Assembly: GCF_050943825.1 (NCBI RefSeq)
Contig: NZ_JBMNPX010000029.1
Span: forward strand, 1 to 25,172
Reading direction: 5' to 3'
DNA from: Pseudoflavonifractor sp050943825
GTDB lineage: Bacteria > Bacillota > Clostridia > Oscillospirales > Oscillospiraceae
Length of the DNA: 25,172 nucleotides
Positions 19,994 to 25,172 of the stretch are shown here, piece after piece; the first letter of the stretch is position 1, and every line of letters starts with the position of its first letter. Below the pieces are notes generated by a model, which worked only from the letters and a program-made list of their open reading frames with translations, made no database searches and was not told the DNA's origin. The position numbers and the translations under genes were made by a program.

Positions 19994-21289
19994 TCAGACA
20001 CCCAGCTGGAAGCCGTCTCCCTTGCCGGAGAGGCCGTCCTTGTCCAGCATCCGCTCCAGCACCTCTACATCGGTGGTGATGTCCATGGCGTCATCCTGGA
20101 AGAGCTTGTCGAGCTGCTTCTCAAAGCCCTCCACTACCTTATCCATCATGCCCTCAATCCGCTCCTTGGCGGCCGAGATGTTCTCACCCTCAATGCCCTG
20201 GGCCTCCATCTGTGCGTAGGCCTTCAGGATTTTCAGGGTAGTGGGCAGATAGTAGCTCAGGAAGCTGCGCAGCTGGCTGTTCTTGTTGGGGTTCTTGCGC
20301 TGGTAATCCAGAATCTTTCCGGTGATCTCCCCGATGCGGTCGATCTTCTCGCTCATCTCCGGGTCCTCGATGGCGTCGTTCACCTGCCGGATCTCCCTGA
20401 GGATGGCGTCGTCATCCTCAGGCTGGGCAGGCTTCTCCTCCTCCGGCTCCGGCTCGGGCTCCTCCTGAAGGCCCTCGTCAGAGAGAATCAGGCGGCCGCT
20501 GGCCATATCCAGGTAGCCGGTGGGGATGTATCCCTCGTCCAGCATCTCCTGAATGTCGTCACAGGCGGTGTGGTAGGAGACAGGCATGGCCTGGGCCAGA
20601 GAGCCGATGGAGATGCTCTCCCGCTTGCCGATGAGGGCAAGATACTTGCGGAAGCGCTTGGCCTTCTTGTTCCTCTGAGTACCACACACCAGCAGCACCA
20701 GGCCCGCACCCAGCAGCCCCAGAGGGAAACCGATGCTCTGGAGCATGTAGATAAAGCCCATACCCATGGTGTCAAAGAACTCCACAAAGGAGATGAAGCC
20801 GCCGAAGATGGCCAGAATGGCGCCCCAGATCATCATGCCCTTGCCCTTGTTCAGGTCCACGGGCCTGCGCTTGGGCATAAAGCGGCCCTTCTTGTCTCTG
20901 GGCCGTTCGCTGACGCCCTGCATCCCCGGCTGGGTGGCCTTGGAGGACTTGGCGGTCTGCGTGTACTGGGTGTACTGGGCGCTCTGGGTATTCTGAGCAC
21001 TCTGCCCGTCCTGGCGGGGAGGAGTCTGACCCTGGTAGCGGTACTCGTACTTATAGCCGGAGCTCTGGCTCCAGGACTGGCTGCCCGAGGGGCGGTAGGG
21101 TCCGGTGGCGCTGGAGCCGTAAGAGCCTCCGTTGTTCCGTCTGCCACCGAAGGACCGGCCTGTCAGCTTCATGAACAGCAGCACCAGGCCCACCGGCCAG
21201 AATATCACCAGCGCCGCCACCACCACAATCCAGGACATTAAGTCCCCGTTGTTGCCGCCGCCGCTGTTGTTGTTGTAGCTGTACGCCAT
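19994..21289 (-). CDS. XpaC-like membrane protein (BCIP-hydrolysis family)
   Basis: This 431-residue protein begins with a Gly/Asn-rich stretch and a membrane segment at about 18-40. A long Gln/Ser/Thr/Tyr-rich disordered linker, with repeats like SAQNTQSAQYTQYTQ, spans to about 145. Two further membrane segments lie at about 151-170 and 180-205. A winged-helix-like domain follows (RFRKYLALIGKRESISIGSLAQAMPVSYHTACDDIQEML), then an acidic Glu/Pro linker. A C-terminal helical XpaC domain ends the protein (SQLRSFLSYYLPTTLKILKAYAQME). XpaC proteins were named for 5-bromo-4-chloroindolyl phosphate hydrolysis and are usually next to telA; no telA gene is here. The molecular role is unclear. The ATG follows GGGAGG by 8 nt. 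Confidence 0.88.
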   Translation of the reverse strand: MAYSYNNNSGGGNNGDLMSWIVVVAALVIFWPVGLVLLFMKLTGRSFGGRRNNGGSYGSSATGPYRPSGSQSWSQSSGYKYEYRYQGQTPPRQDGQSAQNTQSAQYTQYTQTAKSSKATQPGMQGVSERPRDKKGRFMPKRRPVDLNKGKGMMIWGAILAIFGGFISFVEFFDTMGMGFIYMLQSIGFPLGLLGAGLVLLVCGTQRNKKAKRFRKYLALIGKRESISIGSLAQAMPVSYHTACDDIQEMLDEGYIPTGYLDMASGRLILSDEGLQEEPEPEPEEEKPAQPEDDDAILREIRQVNDAIEDPEMSEKIDRIGEITGKILDYQRKNPNKNSQLRSFLSYYLPTTLKILKAYAQMEAQGIEGENISAAKERIEGMMDKVVEGFEKQLDKLFQDDAMDITTDVEVLERMLDKDGLSGKGDGFQLGV

Positions 21290-21710
21290 GCGTAGCGCCT
21301 CCCATATCCCGATCCGGCTGACTGGACTGCCGGTCCTGCTGGATCATATAATATCATATATGTGGAAAAAATAGATTGATTTTTTATTTAAAATCTTTAA
21401 AATTTATCTTCTCACCCGCTATACCACATGAAAATATGGTACAATAACCGCAATACAAACAGCTTTGCTGTTTGCGGCCGCTCTGCGGCAGGCAAGCCAA
21501 AATGGCTTGCAGCTATGGTACAATAACCGGGAAAGAAGGCCCTCTTCCGCCTCAGTCAGGCAGCTTGCCGCCATAATTGCGGATGGAGATATGATACAAC
21601 GAAAGCACTTTCTTGTAAAGAGGGGCAAAGATCCCTCCCGGTGTCTCTCCCCACCACGGGCACTCGCCCGGCTCTGAAGCCGGAGACAGAAATGTGTAAC
21701 CGTTCTGTAA
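21290..21710. other. Non-coding region with direct repeats and hairpins
   Basis: This divergent spacer holds the presumed XpaC-like promoter in its A/T-rich part (21340-21420). A set of short hairpins follows: AAACAGC/GCTGTTT, GCCGC/GCGGC and GCAAGCCA/TGGCTTGC at about 21467-21510, and CCGGCT/AGCCGG near 21669-21683. The 16-mer TATGGTACAATAACCG occurs exactly at 21435-21450 and 21514-21529, and a weaker version (GATATGATACAACG) lies near 21587. Open frames across it are not supported by ribosome sites. Confidence 0.6.
21435..21529 (+). repeat. Exact 16-bp direct repeat pair with -10-like core
   Basis: TATGGTACAATAACCG is present at 21435-21450 and 21514-21529, with 63 bp of hairpin-rich DNA between them. 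The TACAAT inside resembles a -10 box with a TG-like extension, but no -35 box is evident. Confidence 0.75.
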
Positions 21711-21739
21711 TTGCTTTCCCAGCCTGGGGGCCCTATAAT
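21711..21739 (+). promoter_or_regulatory. Promoter of the VanW-domain gene
   Basis: TTGCTT (21711-21716) is followed by a 17-nt spacer and a perfect TATAAT (21734-21739), about 45 bp before the ATG. Confidence 0.75.
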
Positions 21740-21783
21740 GTATACTGATTTCGTAGATTCTGCGGGATATTGGAGTGATTATC

Positions 21784-23727
21784 ATGGAAAACAGCGCGGA
21801 CGGCAAGCGCGTCATGCCGAAGCAGCAAAAGCCCGGCGGCGCAAAAATTGCCATCATAGTTGTCATTGCAGTTCTGGTGCTCCTGATTGGCGCCTATCTG
21901 GGTCTATGCGCCTGGGTGAGCGCCGGGAATATTCTTCCCAACACCACCCTGACAGTGACTGACCACACCCTGGATCTGTCCGGCATGACCCGGGAGCAGG
22001 CCGCCCAGACCATCAGCAGAGAATCTGAAAGCTGGTACCCCACCTCCTTCCAGCTCACCAGCAGCGAATACCCTGAGCTGGACAGGGAGATCACCTCGGA
22101 TACCCCCCTGTTTCAGCTGGACGTCTCCGCCCTGGCGGCGGATGCCTGGTCCCTCGGCCGTGAGCAGGGCTTCCTGGGCGGCGGCATTGCCTGGCTGAAG
22201 GCCACCTTCGGCAGCGGCTACGCCATCGAGGCCCAGCCCCAGCCCTCTGAGAAGCTGGAGCAGCTGCTCACCGAGCTGCCCGGCGAGCTGACCAAGGCAC
22301 TGGACTCCGGCCTCACGGAGAGCACCTATGAGGTCACGGATACCGCCCTGATCATTCACAAGGGTGTCTCCGGTCTGAGCGTCAACGCCGCTGACTTCCG
22401 GGACCTGGTGATCGACAGCCTGCTCACCGGCCGCACCTCCATTGAAGTTGCCCCCCATGTCACCCCCCCTGAGGAGCTGGACTTTGAGGCCATCTATCGT
22501 GAGGTTTACAAGGAGCCTGTGGACGCCTATCTGGACAAGGAGACCAGTGAGATTGTCCCCTCGGTCACCGGCGTCAGCTTCGGCGTCTCCACCGCCCAGG
22601 CGCTGATGGAGCGCACGGAGGAGGGAGAGGACTGCGAGGTACCCCTCACCTTGACTGAGCCTGATATGACCACCGAGAAGCTGGAGAACAGCCTGTTCAA
22701 GGACGTGCTGGGCCAGAGCAGCACCAAGACCGCCGGTCCCTCCAACCGCTGGCACAACGTGGAGACCGCCTGTGAGCGGGTCAATGGTACCATCCTGCTG
22801 CCCGGCGAGGTGTTCTCCTATAACGAGCTGTGCGGCCCCTACTCCCAGGCAGGCGGCTATCTGAAGGCTGGCGCTTATGTGAGCGGCACCACTCAGGACA
22901 CCTGGGCCGGCGGCATCTGCCAGCTCTCCTCCACCATCTACTACACCACCCTCAAGGCGAATCTGGAGACCGTGGAACGCACCAAGCACAAATACGATGT
23001 AGGCTATCTGCCCTCCGGCATGGACGCCACCGTATACAGCGACACGCTTGACTTCAAGTTCAAGAACAACACCGACTACCCCATCAAGATTGAGGCCACC
23101 CTCACCAAGGACAGCAGCGGCCGCCGCTGGTGCAACGTGACCATCTACGGTACCAACACCACCGGCATCTACGGCGATCCCTATTATATCCTGCTGGAGA
23201 CCATCCCCTACGAGACCTACTACGAGCCCAGCGACTCCGTCCCCCAGGGCAGCCAGCCCCAGAAGGACTCCACCCGCACCGGCTACACCGGACGCAAGGT
23301 TGAGGTCCATCAGCGCCTGCGGGATGCTGACGGTAATGTCATCAGTGACACCGTCATCCACACCGACACCTTCTCTGTCCGCAACGCCTACTACTTCTAC
23401 AACCCGGCCGACGCCGCCGCTCTGGGCATCGACCCGGCCACTGGCCTGCGGAATCTGACCCCGGTAACGCCCTCTCCCTCCCCGTCTGAGTCCGCGTCTC
23501 CCTCTCCTTCCCCGTCGGAGTCGGTGACACCTTCCCCCTCGCCGTCGGAATCTGTCTCGCCCTCTCCTTCGCCGTCTGAGAGCGCTGAACCCTCGGCATC
23601 CCCCTCACAGTCGCCTTCGGAGTCACCCTCTGCCTCTCCGTCAGCCTCACCGTCCAGTACCCCCGATGCTGACGGAAACACTCCGCCGGAGGGAATTCCC
23701 ATTGCTTCCACAGTTCTACAGGACTAA
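21784..23727 (+). CDS. VanW-domain cell-envelope protein with Pro/Ser repeat tail
   Basis: This 647-residue protein starts at the ATG after TTGGAGTG; an in-frame GTG within that site is not used. A cytoplasmic basic stretch leads to one membrane helix (about 22-44). Two extracellular domains of the peptidoglycan-binding type found in YoaR-like proteins follow at about 50-300. The VanW domain lies at about 324-455, with GEVFSYNELCGPYSQAGGY and WAGGICQLSSTIYY. After a beta-rich region, residues about 559-625 are degenerate SPSPSES repeats that probably span or contact the wall. VanW proteins occur in vancomycin-resistance clusters and as housekeeping envelope proteins; the biochemical role is unknown. 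There are no van resistance genes nearby. Confidence 0.92.
   Translation: MENSADGKRVMPKQQKPGGAKIAIIVVIAVLVLLIGAYLGLCAWVSAGNILPNTTLTVTDHTLDLSGMTREQAAQTISRESESWYPTSFQLTSSEYPELDREITSDTPLFQLDVSALAADAWSLGREQGFLGGGIAWLKATFGSGYAIEAQPQPSEKLEQLLTELPGELTKALDSGLTESTYEVTDTALIIHKGVSGLSVNAADFRDLVIDSLLTGRTSIEVAPHVTPPEELDFEAIYREVYKEPVDAYLDKETSEIVPSVTGVSFGVSTAQALMERTEEGEDCEVPLTLTEPDMTTEKLENSLFKDVLGQSSTKTAGPSNRWHNVETACERVNGTILLPGEVFSYNELCGPYSQAGGYLKAGAYVSGTTQDTWAGGICQLSSTIYYTTLKANLETVERTKHKYDVGYLPSGMDATVYSDTLDFKFKNNTDYPIKIEATLTKDSSGRRWCNVTIYGTNTTGIYGDPYYILLETIPYETYYEPSDSVPQGSQPQKDSTRTGYTGRKVEVHQRLRDADGNVISDTVIHTDTFSVRNAYYFYNPADAAALGIDPATGLRNLTPVTPSPSPSESASPSPSPSESVTPSPSPSESVSPSPSPSESAEPSASPSQSPSESPSASPSASPSSTPDADGNTPPEGIPIASTVLQD
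23459..23660 (+). repeat. Coding repeat: SPSPSES-type tail of the VanW-domain protein
   Basis: Imperfect 42- to 48-bp units encode Pro-Ser-rich heptads (SPSPSES with V/A/E variants). Such low-complexity tracts expand and shrink by slippage; in the protein they form an extended extracellular stalk. Confidence 0.85.
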
Positions 23728-23732
23728 ACAAC

Positions 23733-23769
23733 TTGGAGCGCGTACCTATTGGTGCGCGCTCCAATTCTT
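23733..23769 (+). terminator. Terminator of the VanW-domain gene
   Basis: A 14-bp stem (TTGGAGCGCGTACC, one G-U pair) with loop TATT is followed by TTCTTTTT. Confidence 0.9.
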
Positions 23770-23894
23770 TTTGGGATTTAATTCTTTTGTAATATTTTTT
23801 GTTTTATTTGTTTACAATTCTGCCGTAGGATATTAATCAGCGAGAGACAGCGTCTTCTTCATTTCATGTATCCCTCTTTCCTTCCTTTGCATGA

Positions 23895-23924
23895 ACAGCC
23901 CGCGCCAGTACTGGCGCGGGCTGT
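23895..23924 (-). terminator. Perfect 30-bp palindrome, likely spoVFB terminator
   Basis: ACAGCCCGCGCCAGT and its exact complement are joined without a spacer. It lies 19 bp past the spoVFB stop, but the following T tract on the minus strand is weak. Confidence 0.65.
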
Positions 23925-23942
23925 CTGCGTTTTCATATAGAC

Positions 23943-24524
23943 TCAGCTGCCGCCCAGCAGCACTGGCTGGAGCTGCCTGCCCGCCATAGCCGCCTCCACG
24001 GTCTCAGGGATACGGGTAAAGTCCGCCACCAGCGAGGTGGGCTTGCCTGTGGGGTCGTCCTGGCGGAAGGGCACGAAGTACACATGCTTCTTATCCATCA
24101 GGGCGCCGATGTTCTTGGCGCTGCCTGCCAGGCCGTCATTGGTCGCCACAGCAATCACCAGCGGACGCCCGTTGCGCAGGTGGGCCTTGGCGGCCATGGT
24201 CACCGAGGAGTCGGTTATCCCCGCCGCCAGCTTTGCCAGCGTATTGCCGGTACAAGGGCAGATGACCAGTACATCCAGCAGCTTCTTGGGCCCAATGGGC
24301 TCCGCTGCCTTGATGGAGTCAATGGGCCGCTTGTCGCAGATGCGCTGCATCTCCCGCATAAAGTCGTGGGCGCTGCCAAAACGTGTATCTGTGGCGGCAC
24401 TGCGCTCGGAGATAATGGGTGTCACGTCCTTCCAGCGCCGGTGAACGGCCTCCAGGGCGGCCATGGCGCTGTCGTATGTACAGAAGGAGCCGCAAAAGGC
24501 AAAGCCTACCTTCCAGTCTTCCAT
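23943..24524 (-). CDS. spoVFB: Dipicolinate synthase subunit B (SpoVFB/DpaB)
   Basis: This 193-residue flavoprotein-like subunit works with SpoVFA to oxidise dihydrodipicolinate to dipicolinic acid in the mother cell during sporulation. Landmarks are the N-terminal VGFAFCGSFCTYD, the flavin-fold VICPCTGNTLAKLAAGITDSSVTMAAKAHLRN and PLVIAVATNDGLAGSAKNIG. The ATG at 24524 follows AGGAG by 9 nt; a GTG six bases upstream is too close to that site. It begins two bases after the spoVFA stop, the usual spoVFAB coupling. It marks the organism as a spore former, although the partner gene is truncated here. Confidence 0.95.
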   Translation of the reverse strand: MEDWKVGFAFCGSFCTYDSAMAALEAVHRRWKDVTPIISERSAATDTRFGSAHDFMREMQRICDKRPIDSIKAAEPIGPKKLLDVLVICPCTGNTLAKLAAGITDSSVTMAAKAHLRNGRPLVIAVATNDGLAGSAKNIGALMDKKHVYFVPFRQDDPTGKPTSLVADFTRIPETVEAAMAGRQLQPVLLGGS

Positions 24525-24526
24525 GC

Positions 24527-25036
24527 TCACACTCCTAACTCGCTCAACATATTGTAAATGGTATTTTTGATGCTCTCTCCTGCGGTCACCGGCGCTGTCT
24601 TGCCCGGCAGCGAAAGGGCCCAGATAACCCGTATTCCCAGCCGTGCAGCCGCCTCAAAATCCACGCCTCCTGGTTTTGAGGCCAAATCAATGACCAGGCA
24701 GTCCGGCTTCAGATCCCCCAGCTCCGCCTCCCCAAGCACCCGGGCAGGCACGGTATTGATTATCAGGTCATAGCCGCACAACCACCCCAGAAGATGGCCT
24801 GTCTGTTCCACGCCCAACCCAAGACTCTCCGCCCAGGCCAGATCTGCATATTTTCGGGCCGCTACGCTGACATGTGCGCCCAGTGCCTGGAACCGCTGGG
24901 CGGTTATACGTCCCACACGTCCGTAGCCGATGACCAGTACCCGGGCGCCGTGTATGGTAATGGGCAGTTCTTCCATAGCGATTTGGATGGCCCCCTCTGC
25001 GGTAGGTACTGCATGGGGTAATTTTTCATTGCTCGG
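24527..25036 (-). pseudogene. spoVFA: 5'-truncated dipicolinate synthase subunit A (SpoVFA/DpaA)
   Basis: The recognisable part starts at about VPTAEGAIQIAMEEL (from 25009 downward). It covers the Rossmann domain (VLVIGYGRVGRITAQRF) and the C-terminal VTAGESIKNTIYNML. About 160 residues remain of the ~290 normally found; the N-terminal dihydrodipicolinate-side domain is missing. Upstream of the junction the sequence is the T tract and hairpin of an rRNA operon terminator. An open frame does run on through that hairpin to a GTG at 25081, but it translates the terminator and has no ribosome site. The truncation is either a real rearrangement at an rRNA operon or an assembly join. Confidence 0.8.
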
Positions 25037-25041
25037 CCGAA

Positions 25042-25079
25042 AAACAAAAAAGAAGCGGCAGACATAAGTCTGCCGCTTC
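25042..25079 (-). terminator. rRNA operon terminator
   Basis: A 12-bp perfect stem (GAAGCGGCAGAC with its complement, loop of 4, 25052-25079) is followed on the minus strand by TTTTTTGTTTT. It lies about 10 bp after the 5S 3' end. Confidence 0.9.
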
Positions 25080-25089
25080 ACGCTTGTGT

Positions 25090-25172
25090 TGGCGTTACCT
25101 ATCTTCCCAGGCCGTCTCCAGCCAAGTATTTTCGGCGCAGGTGAGCTTAACTGCCGTGTTCGGGATGGGAAC
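25090..25172 (-). rRNA. rrf: 5S rRNA, 3' part (runs off the window)
   Basis: On the minus strand the sequence contains the universal 5S block CCCATCCCGAACACGGCAGT, then AAGCTC, CGCCGAAAATACTTGG and GGGAAGATAGGT. About 83 of ~117 nt are visible. The 5' end, and presumably 23S and 16S, lie beyond the window. The exact 3' end is uncertain by a few bases. Confidence 0.93.

Noticed and set aside
21465..21677. Possible 70-residue gene before the VanW-domain gene
   Set aside because: The frame covers the direct repeats and hairpins and has no ribosome binding site; better explained as non-coding.
22741..23160. Vancomycin-resistance cluster suggested by the VanW domain
   Set aside because: No ligase, dehydrogenase or dipeptidase genes are nearby. 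VanW-domain proteins with this architecture are common envelope proteins of Clostridia.
21904..23361. Open frame antisense to the VanW-domain gene
   Set aside because: Low-complexity shadow frame; the sense gene is supported by promoter, ribosome site, domains and terminator.
24527..25081. Full-length 184-residue spoVFA reading from GTG at 25081
   Set aside because: The first ~15 codons are the rRNA terminator stem and T tract, and no ribosome site is present. The family homology starts only near VPTAEG.

Overview
The window looks like a chromosomal piece of a high-GC, spore-forming Clostridia member of the Oscillospiraceae type (Flavonifractor/Pseudoflavonifractor/Lawsonibacter-like). The reasons are strong GC bias at third codon positions, Firmicutes-style GGAGG ribosome binding sites, near-consensus sigma-A promoters, a lysine (L-box) riboswitch, a LytTR/DUF3021 pair, a GntR/ABC pair and the sporulation dipicolinate synthase genes. 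The genus is an inference. Both ends lie in repeated sequence (a tandem array on the left, an rRNA operon on the right), so the window may be a whole contig.

Layout. 1-480: a 160-bp tandem repeat whose units carry the 3' end and terminator of the adjacent tRNA-Arg(CCG). 505-2864: a small membrane protein (-) and a divergent pair made of a ComEC-like metallo-beta-lactamase lipoprotein and a rhomboid protease. 2912-3703: a ZIP metal transporter with a DtxR-type operator on its promoter. 3886-5966: pseudouridine catabolism (psuK-psuG). 6112-6861: an orphan lipoprotein. 6964-9168: a LytTR regulator, a DUF3021-type membrane partner and two further small membrane proteins. 9298-10692: asnS, followed by a cluster of hairpins and a second, synonymously diverged copy of the last codons of asnS. 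10986-13523 (-): a polar amino-acid ABC importer. 13665-15733 (+): a lysine riboswitch driving an NhaC-family transporter with an unusual exported Cys knuckle. 15799-17886 (-): a 44-aa ORF and a GntR/ABC-ATPase/permease operon with a dyad operator. 18036-18715 (-): three overlapping small genes including a sigma-region-4-like protein. 18883-19054: tRNA-Thr and tRNA-Tyr, followed by a remnant of the tRNA-Tyr 3' end. 19548-19913: a DUF6483-type gene preceded by two LexA-like boxes. 19994-21289 (-): an XpaC-like protein. 21784-23727: a VanW-domain cell-envelope protein. 23943-25036 (-): spoVFB and a 5'-truncated spoVFA that abuts the terminator of an rRNA operon, whose 5S gene ends the window.

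Most genes are housekeeping or transport functions in short operons separated by clear intrinsic terminators. The most unusual feature is a theme. At three places (tRNA-Arg, asnS, tRNA-Tyr) the 3' end of a translation gene is duplicated nearby next to hairpin-rich non-coding DNA, as expected from integration at gene 3' ends. The asnS case is the clearest: the duplicated 12 codons plus stop differ only at synonymous positions. No transposase, integrase, CRISPR array or cas gene is visible.
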